Notes: generated by a model not told the origin, from the sequence alone. A DNA stretch of 40,294 nucleotides from an uncultured Oscillospiraceae bacterium (GCA_947629795.1 CANRFC010000027.1:1-40294); one strand, 5' to 3'; counted from the stretch's first letter, positions 32,814-40,294 are shown. A program made the numbers and translations.

Positions 32814-33953
32814 TTACAGGCCGAAGAGCTCGGCGAGCTTGTCTTCCTTCAGCTCGGCGCCGATGACGCACAGCCGGCCGGTGTAGTCGGGCTTGCAGGC
32901 ACGGAGCTCATGCTCCTCGGGCACGAAGTCGAACTCCAGCCAGCCCTCCTCGCCGCCGTCCACGATGCCCTTGGCCCGGAGGATATGGCCGTACTCCCCG
33001 GAGTCCAGGGCGGTGAGGATGCCCTCCAGCTCCCCCTTGGTGAAGACCTTGGGGGTCTCCTTTCCCCAGGAGGCAAACACGTCGTCGGCGTGGTGATGGT
33101 GGTGGTGCTCATGGCCCTCATGGTCGTGGTCATGGTGATGATGCTCGTGGTCGTGGTCCTCGTCATCATCATCGTGGTCGTGATGATGGTGGCACTCGCA
33201 CGCCGGGTCGTCGCACTCCTCCCCGTCGTGATGGTGGTGATGCTCGTGGTCGTGGTCCTCGTGGTCATGGTCGTGGTGGTGATGCTCCGCCTCGTGCTCG
33301 GCCTCCTCCCGCTCATGCTCGGCCCGCATCTGGGCCAGCACCTCGTCGGCCAGGGAGACCTTCTCGATGGCAGAGAGGATGGTCTTGCCATCCAGCTTGT
33401 CCCAGGGGGTGGTGAGGATGGCGGCGTCGGCGTTCTTCTCCCGGAGGAGAGCCACGGCGGCGTCCAGCTTCTCGGCGGAAACGTTCTGGGTCCGGGAGAG
33501 GATGATGGTGCCGGCGGCCTCGATCTGGTTGTTGTAGAACTCGCCGAAGTTCTTCATATAGACCTTGACCTTGGAGGCGTCGGCCACGGTGACAAAGCTA
33601 TTGAGCTTCATGCCGCCGTCCTCGTCGCAGGTGTTCTCCACCGCCACGATGACGTCGGAGAGCTTGCCCACGCCGGAGGGCTCGATGAGGATGCGGTCGG
33701 GCTGGAACTGGGCGTGGACCTCCTTCAGGGCCTTGTTGAAATCCCCCACCAGGGAGCAGCAGATGCACCCCGAGGACATCTCGGAGATCTGGACCCCGGC
33801 GTCCTTCAGAAAGCCGCCGTCGATGCTGATCTCGCCGAACTCGTTCTCGATGAGCACCAGCTTCTCGCCGGGATAGGCCTCCGAGAGGAGCTTTTTGATG
33901 AGGGTGGTCTTCCCGGCCCCCAGGAAGCCGGAGATAATATCGATCTTGGTCAT
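32814..33953 (-). CDS. COG0523 GTPase with long His-rich metal-binding loop
   Basis: A 379-residue CobW/COG0523 GTPase, thought in this family to load metal into target proteins. Walker A is GFLGAGKTT (9-17), the metal motif is SGCICC (61-66), and EPSGVGKLSDVIVAV and NVSAEKLDAAVALL follow. Residues about 220-288 hold about 34 His with Asp and Glu, plus CDDPACEC (247-254), a very large metal-binding insert. The C-terminal CobW_C domain (ETPKVFTKGELEGILTAL to the end) is present. MTKID (33953) follows GGAAGGG; an upstream in-frame start is less likely. It is the first gene of the two-gene operon. A Zur-type palindrome is not visible upstream. Confidence 0.93.
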   Translation of the reverse strand: MTKIDIISGFLGAGKTTLIKKLLSEAYPGEKLVLIENEFGEISIDGGFLKDAGVQISEMSSGCICCSLVGDFNKALKEVHAQFQPDRILIEPSGVGKLSDVIVAVENTCDEDGGMKLNSFVTVADASKVKVYMKNFGEFYNNQIEAAGTIILSRTQNVSAEKLDAAVALLREKNADAAILTTPWDKLDGKTILSAIEKVSLADEVLAQMRAEHEREEAEHEAEHHHHDHDHEDHDHEHHHHHDGEECDDPACECHHHHDHDDDDEDHDHEHHHHDHDHEGHEHHHHHHADDVFASWGKETPKVFTKGELEGILTALDSGEYGHILRAKGIVDGGEEGWLEFDFVPEEHELRACKPDYTGRLCVIGAELKEDKLAELFGL

Positions 33954-34000
33954 GCAATGGTCCCTTCCTTTGTTCAAAATGGGTTTCTTTCCAACAAATG

Positions 34001-34006
34001 ATTATA
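34001..34006 (-). promoter_or_regulatory. Possible -10 box of the GTPase operon
   Basis: TATAAT on the minus strand, about 50 bases before the start. A TTGACG lies only seven bases upstream of it, too near for a -35 box, and the hexamer at 17 bases (CTTTTG) is weak. The promoter may need an activator. Confidence 0.35.
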
Positions 34007-34024
34007 CCACAGCCGTCAAGCCCC

Positions 34025-34056
34025 AAAAGGGGGCGGCCCCAAACGGGTCCGCCCCC
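34025..34056 (-). terminator. Terminator of the amylase gene
   Basis: On the minus strand GGGGGCGG and CCGCCCCC form a perfect 8-bp stem followed by TTTT (34025-34028), shortly after the amylase stop. Confidence 0.7.
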
Positions 34057-34073
34057 CCAAGTGCATGATCCCC

Positions 34074-35384
34074 TCACCGCTCCATTTTCCACAGATAGAC
34101 CCCGTAGGGCGCCAGCTCGCTGCCGCCGCCGAAGTCATGTGCCTCCCCGGTGAGCAGATCCACTGCCCTGCCGCACCCGGCGTCGAAGTGGGCGGTGAAG
34201 GGCTGGCTGTCGATGTTCACCGCCGCCAGCACCCGCTCCCCCTCCGCCGCACGCTCCAGGATGAGCTGACGGTTGGTCATCAGCACGTTGCGGTAGCCGC
34301 CATAGCACAGGGCGGGAGAGCTTTTCTTGATGGCGGAGAGCTTGGCGATAAAGCCGGTGAGCTCGTTCCACTCCGGCCTTTCGATGGCCGGGCGGAGGGC
34401 GGCGTCGCCCTGGTCCTTCCTCCCCTCCAGCCCCCACTCGCTGCCGTAGTAGAGGCTGGGCACCCCGGGCATGGCGAAGAGAAGGGTGTAGGCCGCCCGG
34501 AGGTGGTTTTTGTCGGTGAGACGGGTGGCGATGCGCTCCACGTCGTGGTTGTCCAGAAAGCTCAGCAGGTGGGCCCCCTTGTAGAGGGTCCACTGCTCAG
34601 GCCCGAACTGCCGGGCCAGGGAGTGGCCGATCTCAAAGAGGTTCAGGGAGTTCAGGGCCGACCAGAGCCCCTTGTAGCACTCATAGTTGGTCACCGAGTG
34701 GCACAGCCCCTCCCCCATCCAGCGGTTGTAGTCCCCGTGAAGGCACTCCCCCATGAGGACGAAGTCGGGCTTAAGCTCCCGGGTGAAGGAGCGGAGCCGG
34801 CCCAGGTACTCGGGGCTCAGGCAGTAGGCCACGTCCAGCCGCAGCCCGTCGATATCGTACTTCTCCACCCAGGAGCGGATGGCGGCAAACTGGTGCTGCA
34901 CCACCGCGTCGTTCCAGAGGTTGAGCTTCACCAGCTCGTTGTGGCCCTCCCAGCCCTCGTACCAGAAGCCGTCGTGGTACTCGGTGTCCCCGTCAAAGTT
35001 CAGGTGGAACCAGTCCTTATAGGGGCTGTCCCAGCCCTTTTCCTGCACGTCCCGGAAGGCCCAGAACCCCCGGCCCACGTGGTTGAACACGCCGTCCAGC
35101 ATGACCCGGAGCCCCGCGGCATGGAGGGCGTCACACACCTGCTTCAGATCCTCCCCGCTCCCCAGCCGGGGGTCCACCCGGTTATAGTCCCGGGTGTCGT
35201 AGCCGTGGCGGTCCGAGTCAAAGACCGGGTTGAAGAGCACGGTATCGCAGCCCAGGGCCTTGATGTGCTCCACCCAGTCCAGCACCTGCAGGATGCGGGG
35301 TCGGAGCTCCCCGTCGTTCTCCTCCGGGGCACCGCACAGCCCCAGGGGGTAGATCTGATAGACCACAGCGCGGTCAAACCACAT
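34074..35384 (-). CDS. Alpha-amylase family protein (GH13), cytoplasmic
   Basis: A 436-residue glycoside hydrolase of family 13 acting on alpha-glucans or maltodextrins. The four conserved regions are DGVFNH (97-102), GLRLDVAY with nucleophile Asp184, GEC with acid/base Glu212, and FLDNHDVERI with Asp281. The C-terminal all-beta domain (about 355-436) is short. No signal peptide is present, so the enzyme is intracellular, such as a neopullulanase-like maltodextrin glucosidase. The ATG follows GAGGAGAGG. The antiporter gene is 34 bases upstream on the same strand, so they may share a transcript, although the functions are unrelated. Confidence 0.92.
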   Translation of the reverse strand: MWFDRAVVYQIYPLGLCGAPEENDGELRPRILQVLDWVEHIKALGCDTVLFNPVFDSDRHGYDTRDYNRVDPRLGSGEDLKQVCDALHAAGLRVMLDGVFNHVGRGFWAFRDVQEKGWDSPYKDWFHLNFDGDTEYHDGFWYEGWEGHNELVKLNLWNDAVVQHQFAAIRSWVEKYDIDGLRLDVAYCLSPEYLGRLRSFTRELKPDFVLMGECLHGDYNRWMGEGLCHSVTNYECYKGLWSALNSLNLFEIGHSLARQFGPEQWTLYKGAHLLSFLDNHDVERIATRLTDKNHLRAAYTLLFAMPGVPSLYYGSEWGLEGRKDQGDAALRPAIERPEWNELTGFIAKLSAIKKSSPALCYGGYRNVLMTNRQLILERAAEGERVLAAVNIDSQPFTAHFDAGCGRAVDLLTGEAHDFGGGSELAPYGVYLWKMER

Positions 35385-35418
35385 TTGCCTCTCTCCTCTT
35401 TTTGGATGGTATCCTCTC

Positions 35419-36675
35419 TTATTGGGCGCCGGCGCCCTCCCTGGGGCGGATATCCCCGGCGGCGGTGAGGGCCAGCTTGGTCAGGGAGGGCCCCACCAGC
35501 TCGTAGATGAGCACGCCGAAGAGGACCACGTTGCGCACCATCACGCCCATCTCTCCCATGGTCTCTCCCACCTGGACCGACATGCCCAGAGCCACGCCGG
35601 CCTGAGGCAGCAAGGTGATGCCCAGATACCTGCGCACCTCCGGCTCCCGGTGGGTGATCCCGCTGCTCAGCCGGGCGCCCAGGTACTTGCCCGCCGAGCG
35701 GGCCAGGATGTACACCCCGCCGATGGCCACCACGGCGGCGTCGGCCAGGATACCCAGGTCCAGCTCGGCGCCGCTGAGCACAAAGAAGAGAGTGAGCAGC
35801 GGGGCCGACCACTTATCGGCCCGGTTCATCAGGTCCTCGGACTTGGCGCACATGTTGCAGAACACGGTACCCATCATCATGCACACCAGCAGGGAGGAAA
35901 AGCCCACCTCCACCCCGGCGATGGAAAAGCTGCTCATGGACAGGGCCACCGCCAGGATGATGAAGCCGGTGATGAGCCCCACCCGGTTGCGGTTGGAGTG
36001 GAACCACCGCTCCACATGGGTCAGGCACCAGCCCAGGGCCGCCCCCAGGACCACCGACAGGACGATCTCCAGCAGCGGCGCCGCCAGAATGGTCCCCAGG
36101 CTGGCCGCCCCGGTGCGCATGGCCTGGGCCGCGCCGAAGGAGACGGCGAAAAGGATGAGCCCCACCGCGTCGTCCAGGGCCACCACCGGCAGGAGGATGT
36201 CGGTGAGGGGCCCCTTGGCCTTGTACTGCCGGACCACCATCAGGGTGGCGGCAGGGGCGGTGGCGGCGGCAATGGCTCCCAGAGTGAGCACCGCGGGAAC
36301 GGGGAGCTTCTCCCCCAGGAACAGGTGAAGGACCAGCAGGGAAACATCCACCAGCACGGTGGCAAAGACCGCCTGGACGATGCCGATGACCACGGCGGCG
36401 CCGCCGGTGGACTTCAGGTGGGACAGGCGGAACTCACTGCCGATGGCGAAGGCGATAAAGCCCAGGGCCACATCGCTGATGGGCTGGAGGGCGCTGACCA
36501 TCTCAAAGGAGTTGAATCCCAGGCCGGGCAGGCCGAAATGGCCCAGGCAGCAAGGCCCCAGCAGGACCCCGGCGATCAGGTAGGCGGTAACGTCCGGCAG
36601 ATGGAGGTGATTCATCAGCCGGGTCATCAGAAGTCCGACCACCAAGGCGGTGGCCACACAGAGCAGTTCAAGCAT
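35419..36675 (-). CDS. Cation:proton antiporter (CPA2/Kef type)
   Basis: A 418-residue membrane antiporter with about twelve helices, exchanging Na+ or K+ for protons. MLELLCVATALVVGLLMTRLMNHLHLPDVTAYLIAGVLLGP opens the protein, and VVALDDAVGLILFAVSFG holds the Asp-Asp ion-binding motif. No C-terminal TrkA-N domain follows (the end EGAGAQ is short), so it is a bare exchanger. ATG 36675 has GGGGTGAG five bases upstream; a GTG nine bases earlier overlaps that site. It has its own near-consensus promoter. Confidence 0.9.
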   Translation of the reverse strand: MLELLCVATALVVGLLMTRLMNHLHLPDVTAYLIAGVLLGPCCLGHFGLPGLGFNSFEMVSALQPISDVALGFIAFAIGSEFRLSHLKSTGGAAVVIGIVQAVFATVLVDVSLLVLHLFLGEKLPVPAVLTLGAIAAATAPAATLMVVRQYKAKGPLTDILLPVVALDDAVGLILFAVSFGAAQAMRTGAASLGTILAAPLLEIVLSVVLGAALGWCLTHVERWFHSNRNRVGLITGFIILAVALSMSSFSIAGVEVGFSSLLVCMMMGTVFCNMCAKSEDLMNRADKWSAPLLTLFFVLSGAELDLGILADAAVVAIGGVYILARSAGKYLGARLSSGITHREPEVRRYLGITLLPQAGVALGMSVQVGETMGEMGVMVRNVVLFGVLIYELVGPSLTKLALTAAGDIRPREGAGAQ

Positions 36676-36731
36676 ATTACTCACCCCACGCGAGAAATTT
36701 GCCGGCGGATGACGCCGGCATTCAGAAGCAT

Positions 36732-36760
36732 ATGTTACGGCGAAGGGCGGCTTTTGTCAA
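36732..36760 (-). promoter_or_regulatory. Promoter of the antiporter gene
   Basis: On the minus strand TTGACA, a 17-base spacer and TAACAT. A perfect 7-bp hairpin (TGCCGGC with GCCGGCA, about 36701-36721) lies in the leader before the SD site. Confidence 0.65.
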
Positions 36761-36880
36761 TAGGCGTTTTGGGGAAAAAAGCGGGATGACAGGGGGAAAT
36801 TTTTGACCATTTTTTCAGTCGTTTCGCAAACGTTGGCGTTCTTGGGGCACAAGCCTTCCGGGAATTGGAAAAAAGGCAGT

Positions 36881-37870
36881 TCACCCCTCCGGGTCATCCT
36901 CCACCAGCACCTCCATCTCCCCGCCGCAGGCCATGCCCTCCCGGGCGGCCACATCGGCGTTGAGCTCCAGGTGGAGCAGCCGGTAACGGCCGGTGCCGGC
37001 CAGCTCCCGGCCGGCAGCGATGGCCAGGGCCTCGCCCAGGCCGCCGCCGACGGTGCCCACGATGGTCCCATCGGGCCAAATGAGCATCTTGGCCCCGGCG
37101 CCCCGGGGGCTGTGGCCCCGGGTGCGCAGAACGGTGGCGATGGCGTGGGGCCCCTCTGCCCCGGCCAGAGCGGTGATAACAGCGGGGTCCAGGTCGGTGG
37201 ACCGGGGCATGCGGGAGCCGGCCTTCTCAGGCAGGCGCTTGCAGGAGATGAGCTCGGCCAGGATGGACACCGCGATTTCCTGGGGGGTGACCGCCCCGAT
37301 GGGGAGCCCCACCGGGGTGTGGATGCGGCCCAGGCGGTCCCTGTCGTACCCCTCCCCCGCCAGCATCTCCAGCATGGCGGCCACCCGCTTCCGGGACCCG
37401 ATCATGCCCAGATAGACGCTCTCCCCCTCATTCAGCACAGCCCGGAGGGTGTCGGCGTCATGGGCGTGGCCCCTGGTGACGATGACCAGGTAATCATTGG
37501 ATGTCAGGCACAGTTCCTTTACAGCCTTGGGAAAGTCGGCGCACAGGACCCGCGCGCCGGGAAAGCGCTCCGGCATGGCGAACTCTGGCCGGTCGTCCGC
37601 CACCGTCACCCGGAAGCCGCATTGACCCGCAAAGTCGGACAGCGCCTTGCCCACATGGCCGCCGCCGAAGATGATCAGCCGGTCGGCAGGCAGGATGGGC
37701 TCGGCCAAAATGTCTCCCTCCCAAACGGCCTCTCCGGAGACCTTGTGGAGGTCCTCTATGCGGCGATCTAAGGCGGTGACGGGACCTTCCGGAGACCCCA
37801 TTTTTCCCGCCAAAACAACCCCTTTTCCCTCCTCCAGACGACGCCGCAATTCCTGATACAGCTCTCTCAA
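36881..37870 (-). CDS. XdhC/CoxI family protein, Rossmann domain first
   Basis: A 329-residue protein of the XdhC family, which helps mature molybdenum hydroxylases. The Rossmann part (about 60-205) has IIFGGGHVGKALSDFA (69-73 GGGHV), DDRPEFAMPERFPGA, VTRGHAHDADTL and GMIGSRKRV, ending in GLPIGAVTPQEIAVSILAELIS. The XdhC_CoxI part (about 225-329) follows: AIATVLRTRGHSPRGAGAKMLIWPDGTIVGTVGGGLGEAL and EGMACGGEMEVLVE. PucA of B. subtilis has these domains in the opposite order. The start is TTG (37870) with GGGGTGAG; no ATG is available. No molybdenum hydroxylase gene is in the window. Confidence 0.85.
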   Translation of the reverse strand: MRELYQELRRRLEEGKGVVLAGKMGSPEGPVTALDRRIEDLHKVSGEAVWEGDILAEPILPADRLIIFGGGHVGKALSDFAGQCGFRVTVADDRPEFAMPERFPGARVLCADFPKAVKELCLTSNDYLVIVTRGHAHDADTLRAVLNEGESVYLGMIGSRKRVAAMLEMLAGEGYDRDRLGRIHTPVGLPIGAVTPQEIAVSILAELISCKRLPEKAGSRMPRSTDLDPAVITALAGAEGPHAIATVLRTRGHSPRGAGAKMLIWPDGTIVGTVGGGLGEALAIAAGRELAGTGRYRLLHLELNADVAAREGMACGGEMEVLVEDDPEG

Positions 37871-37924
37871 ACCCTCACCCCATCCCCTAAATTATGGAAA
37901 ATTTGCCGGAAGTCCGGGCCCTCT

Positions 37925-37945
37925 CCCGCCCCCCGGCGGGGGCGG
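37925..37945 (-). terminator. GC-rich hairpin after cat
   Basis: On the minus strand CCGCCCCC and GGGGGGCGG pair around GCC just past the stop. There is no T run, so termination is uncertain. Confidence 0.4.
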
Positions 37946-37948
37946 ACC

Positions 37949-38626
37949 TCAGTCCCTTTTGTCCGCAAAAAGCGCCTCATTTTCAATATTTCTGATAAAT
38001 TCCTGCACTTCCAGGAAGAATCTGGACAAGTGAAACCCATCGGCCACCGCGTGGTGGATGTTCATGGTCAGCGGCATGATGAGCTGCCCCCGCTCCTCCT
38101 CGAATTTTCCCCAGGTGATCACCGGCGCCAAAAACCTTCCCTCGTCAAACACATGGACGTCGAAATGCCGGTAGCGCATCCAGGGCAGACAGGACACGTC
38201 AAAAAAGTTGGGCGCCTGGCCCTCCACAAAGCCCCGGCGGTCCTTGTTGGCCTCCCGGTCTGCCAGGAAACGGGCATGGAAGGTGGACAAATCCTCGGAA
38301 AACTCCGTCACCAGCTTGGTGAAGCGCTCGTCCTCTCTGTGAAAATCGGCGTAGGAGGGTGAGACATAGTCCCAGCGGATGAGCTCCCCCTTGCTGTCCC
38401 AGCCGTACTTGAACTCGTCGTGGGCGTTGACCACCTTGGACACCACCCAGAGCATGGTGGGGTAGAACTTCAGCCCGTGGTCCCTGACAAACTCCACCAG
38501 CCCGGTCACATCAAGATCCACCGTCAGGCTCATCACGATGGGCATTTCATTGATATAGGTCCGGAAGAGCTCTCCCCTGTCCCACTGATCCAGGTCGATC
38601 CCGGTATATCTGCATCCCATGTCCAT
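37949..38626 (-). CDS. cat: Type A chloramphenicol acetyltransferase
   Basis: A 225-residue CAT that would inactivate chloramphenicol by O-acetylation with acetyl-CoA. The catalytic His is in HHAVADGFH (191-199), where CATs usually have HHAVCDGFH. The family sequences FRTYINEMPIVMSLTVDLDVT and YPTMLWVVSKVVNAHDEFKYG are clear. The length is typical. ATG 38626 (MDMGCRY) has AAGGAG nine bases upstream. Two terminator-like hairpins precede it on the same strand (38674-38759). Whether it gives resistance or acts on a natural acceptor cannot be told from the sequence. Confidence 0.9.
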   Translation of the reverse strand: MDMGCRYTGIDLDQWDRGELFRTYINEMPIVMSLTVDLDVTGLVEFVRDHGLKFYPTMLWVVSKVVNAHDEFKYGWDSKGELIRWDYVSPSYADFHREDERFTKLVTEFSEDLSTFHARFLADREANKDRRGFVEGQAPNFFDVSCLPWMRYRHFDVHVFDEGRFLAPVITWGKFEEERGQLIMPLTMNIHHAVADGFHLSRFFLEVQEFIRNIENEALFADKRD

Positions 38627-38643
38627 CCCTCTTTTCTCCTTGC

Positions 38644-38672
38644 AGTATACCATGGGCGGAAGGAGAAGTCCA
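38644..38672 (-). promoter_or_regulatory. Weak promoter-like site before cat
   Basis: On the minus strand TGGACT, a 17-base spacer and TATACT. A transcript starting about seven bases later would begin inside the SD sequence of cat, so this is unlikely to be the main promoter. Confidence 0.25.
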
Positions 38673-38673
38673 T

Positions 38674-38702
38674 GAAAAAAGAGATTGGTGGTGCCAATCT
38701 CT
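38674..38702 (-). terminator. Terminator-like hairpin upstream of cat (possible attenuator)
   Basis: On the minus strand AGAGATTGG, CACCA and CCAATCTCT form a perfect 9-bp stem followed by TTTTTT. It points into cat and lies 48 bases before the cat start. No minus-strand gene ends here. Confidence 0.6.
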
Positions 38703-38719
38703 GCCTCCTGTCATATGTT

Positions 38720-38759
38720 AAAAAGGAATGGGCGGCCTTCAAAACCGACCATTCCTTTT
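38720..38759. terminator. Larger hairpin upstream of cat
   Basis: AAAAGGAATGG and CCATTCCTTTT bracket further complementary bases (GCGG with CCG) around a small loop. On the minus strand a T5 run follows, so this is a second terminator-like structure before cat. An AGGAGG sequence lies between the two hairpins. Confidence 0.55.
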
Positions 38760-38848
38760 CATTTGAATCAGCAGGTTTCTCTCCATGCTTTTCTACTCAA
38801 CTCTGTCAATTTGTGTAAATGGCAGTATCGTTTTGTCGAAACCTATGT

Positions 38849-38854
38849 TATAAT
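38849..38854 (+). promoter_or_regulatory. Possible -10 box of the dinD-like gene
   Basis: TATAAT, about 20 bases before the start of the gene. No good -35 box and no clear LexA site (CGAAC-N4-GTTCG) are visible, although CGAAACCTATGTT nearby has a distant likeness with wrong spacing. Confidence 0.35.
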
Positions 38855-38874
38855 GTTTTTGGACGGTGATGAAT

Positions 38875-39732
38875 ATGGCAGACCTGAAAGCAAAAGAGTA
38901 CCAGCGTTTTGAGGACATCAAGCACACGACTGAGGAAGGCGTGGAGTTTTGGTATGCCCGTGAGCTGGCCCCGGTCTTGGAGTACACAGAATGGCGCAAC
39001 TTCTCCAAGGTCATTGACAAGGCGATGCTGGCCTGTCAAAACAGCGGCTTTGCGGTCACAGACCATTTTGTTGAGGTCAACAAAATGGTCGAGTTGGGCA
39101 GTGGAAGCCGGCGGAAGATTAAGGATCATCAGCTCTCCCGGTATGCCTGTTACCTCATCGTCCAGAACGGTGACCCCAGGAAAGAACCTATTGCTTTAGG
39201 CCAGACCTACTTTGCTATCCAGACCCGACGGCAGGAGATCGCCGACGCCTTCAATCAACTGGACGAGGACAGCAAGCGGCTTGTCATCCGTGGTGAGGTG
39301 CGGAGCTGGAACAGTCTGTTGGCCGATGCCGCTCACCGGGCCGGGATCACCGAGCAAGAGGAATATGCCGAGTTCCAGAACGCTGGGTACATGGGCCTAT
39401 ACGGAGGGTTAAAAGTTTCCGACATCCATAAGAGAAAGGGCCTTGCCCCGGAGCAGAAAATTCTGGACCACATGGGCAGCGTAGAGCTGGCCGCCAATCT
39501 TTTCCGCATTACACAGACCGAGGAAATTATGACAAGGGAGCAACCGCAAGGGCTGGACGAGGCCAGCGGTATCCATCACCGAGTCGGGAGCGAGGTGCGG
39601 GAAACGATTGAACGGGTGGGCGGCACGATGCCAGAGAACTTGCCCACCCCGGAAAAGAGCATTTCCCAAGTCGAGCGTGAGCAACTGAAAAAACTGAAAG
39701 AGGAACGAAAGAACCTCATGCTGGACGAATAG
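38875..39732 (+). CDS. dinD: DNA damage-inducible protein D-like (BRO-N domain)
   Basis: A 285-residue protein resembling DinD, an SOS-induced protein that in E. coli interferes with RecA filaments. The N-terminal BRO-like domain includes EGVEFWYARELAPVLEYTEWRNFSKVIDKAMLACQNSG, DHFVEVNKMVELGSGSRRKIKDHQLSRYACYLIVQNGDPRKEPIALGQTYFAIQTRRQEI is the family core, and KGLAPEQKILDHMGSVELAANLFRITQTEE follows. The C-terminus is charged (QVEREQLKKLKEERKNLMLDE). ATG 38875 suits the weak SD GGACGG; starts at 38866 and 38869 are alternatives. Length is normal. It lies next to tRNA-derived repeats and a cat gene, an accessory context typical of mobile DNA. Confidence 0.88.
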   Translation: MADLKAKEYQRFEDIKHTTEEGVEFWYARELAPVLEYTEWRNFSKVIDKAMLACQNSGFAVTDHFVEVNKMVELGSGSRRKIKDHQLSRYACYLIVQNGDPRKEPIALGQTYFAIQTRRQEIADAFNQLDEDSKRLVIRGEVRSWNSLLADAAHRAGITEQEEYAEFQNAGYMGLYGGLKVSDIHKRKGLAPEQKILDHMGSVELAANLFRITQTEEIMTREQPQGLDEASGIHHRVGSEVRETIERVGGTMPENLPTPEKSISQVEREQLKKLKEERKNLMLDE

Positions 39733-39770
39733 ACGATGGCTTGTTGACCTCAGCAAGTCATTAAAATCAT

Positions 39771-39808
39771 TGAAAGAGCCGTTTGCAGAAATGCAAGCGG
39801 CTCTCTCA
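39771..39808. terminator. Hairpin after dinD
   Basis: AGAGCCGTTTGC and GCAAGCGGCTCT pair with one wobble around AGAAAT. A T run is lacking on the plus strand. Confidence 0.5.
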
Positions 39809-39870
39809 CATACCAAAATGAGCGCTGTCCCTTACCGCCACCGGGCTATCCTATTGGCGGACCCCAGACG

Positions 39871-39912
39871 ATTGAAATACAAAAGGCAAGCGGTTCAATA
39901 TACTTCCACCAA
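39871..39912 (+). other. Degenerate tRNA-like 3' fragment of the right composite
   Basis: ATTGAAATACAAAAGG, then CAAGCGGTTCAATATAC and TTCCACCA. It parallels the degenerate fragment at 1112-1153 (ATTGGAATACAAGAGG, AGCGGTTC) and keeps the terminal CCACCA, but the T arm is shortened, so it cannot be a tRNA. Confidence 0.5.
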
Positions 39913-39949
39913 AAAGGAACAGCCATCCTTTCGGATGACTGTTCCTTTT

Positions 39950-39950
<1 letters not shown>
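39911..39950. terminator. 18-bp hairpin of the right composite
   Basis: AAAAAGGAACAGCCATCC, loop TTTC, and GGATGACTGTTCCTTTTT form an 18-bp stem with one mismatch. It stands between two converging tRNA-derived fragments, like 1074-1111, yet its stem sequence is different. Confidence 0.6.
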
Positions 39951-40008
<58 letters not shown>

Positions 40009-40219
40009 GGTTCATAGCAAAAGCACCCCCGCAAGAACCGTGGTGGAGCGACAGCAATGTGAAAGCTACAAGGCGCAGAAACCCACTTATATCAGTGCTT
40101 TCCACCAAAAGAATGAACGGAACACACGAAAACGATTATTTCATTCTGACACAACACATTCTAAAATAATGGATTAAATCTATCACAGCACTTACGTCAT
40201 GTCAATATGCCTCAAACCA
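40009..40219. other. Intergenic stretch without recognisable features
   Basis: AT-richer sequence with no convincing frame, promoter or RNA. A short CCACCAAAAG (near 40101-40110) recalls the tRNA ends but has no T arm. Confidence 0.4.
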
Positions 40220-40264
40220 AAAGGGAGCGTTGCAGAATGAGAAATTTTGCAACGCTCCCTTTTT
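40220..40264. terminator. Hairpin family copy C
   Basis: GGGAGCGTTGCAGAA (40223-40237), a 7-base loop (TGAGAAA) and TTTTGCAACGCTCCC (40245-40259), then T residues. One pair is G-U. The stem matches copies A and B. Confidence 0.8.
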
Positions 40265-40294
40265 GCCAGCAACGGGGGATGCGGGAGGAAAACA

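Noticed and set aside
33094-33300. Possible short tandem DNA repeat or CRISPR-like array
   Set aside because: The periodicity is that of His/Asp codons in the GTPase loop; there are no regular spacers.
32910-34001. Plus-strand frame rich in Val and Met opposite the His-rich GTPase
   Set aside because: The repeats come from the His codons on the other strand; not a gene.
38831-38854. LexA box before dinD
   Set aside because: The CGAA and GTT halves are one base too far apart and the outer bases do not match.

Overview
The window looks like a chromosomal segment of a high-GC, spore-forming, anaerobic Firmicute of the Oscillospiraceae type (Flavonifractor / Lawsonibacter / Intestinimonas-like). 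The basis is Firmicute HprK, spoVAD and spoVAE, a SleB-type hydrolase, a BadF-type 2-hydroxyacyl-CoA dehydratase activase, GC-rich codon use, strong SD sites and sigma-A promoters with 17-bp spacers. The genus is an inference.

Layout. (1) 1-900: decayed piece of a Tn1549-like conjugative element (VirB6/TrbL-like fragment, Dcm fragment, start of one more gene). (2) 926-1224: a non-coding junction of tRNA-Ala(GGC) 3' fragments and perfect hairpins; an inverted relative lies at 39871-40008. (3) 1349-7405: asparaginase with an odd in-frame insert, then on the minus strand rpsB-tsf, hprK, a conserved protein of unknown function and a DUF4097 membrane protein. (4) 7609-13431: plus-strand operon with a 2-hydroxyacyl-CoA dehydratase/activase system split into two genes, with two GNAT genes between the halves. 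(5) 13498-17016: GNAT, class II aldolase, DUF985 cupin, SDR and MtnA, which together resemble a methylthioribose / 5-deoxyribose phosphate salvage (DHAP-shunt) operon. (6) 17115-20415: minus-strand envelope and sporulation genes (SleB-like hydrolase, hemolysin III, spoVAE, spoVAD). (7) 20616-24051: GNAT, zinc-ribbon protein, acyl-ACP thioesterase, then guaB with its own promoter.

(8) 24.07-31.86 kb: lower-GC accessory catabolic cassette (LysR regulator divergent from AtuA/DUF1446, small AtuA-related protein, class III CoA-transferase, AbgT transporter, CocE-type hydrolase). It is bounded on both sides by copies of one 35-bp hairpin. (9) 31873-33953: pair of COG0523 GTPases, one His-rich with CxCC, the other with a C-terminal domain resembling DUF1980/TIGR03943, probably a metal-handling module. 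(10) 34074-38626: GH13 amylase, CPA2-type antiporter, XdhC-family protein with reversed domain order, and a type A chloramphenicol acetyltransferase behind two terminator-like hairpins. (11) 38875-40294: dinD-like gene, the second tRNA-derived composite and a third copy of the hairpin family.

The most interesting signals are the inverted pair of tRNA-derived composites whose hairpin stems differ in sequence but remain self-complementary, the hairpin-bounded AtuA/CoA-transferase cassette, the aldolase-cupin-SDR-MtnA operon and the GTPase/DUF1980-like fusion. All functions come from reading translations and motifs; no database search was run.
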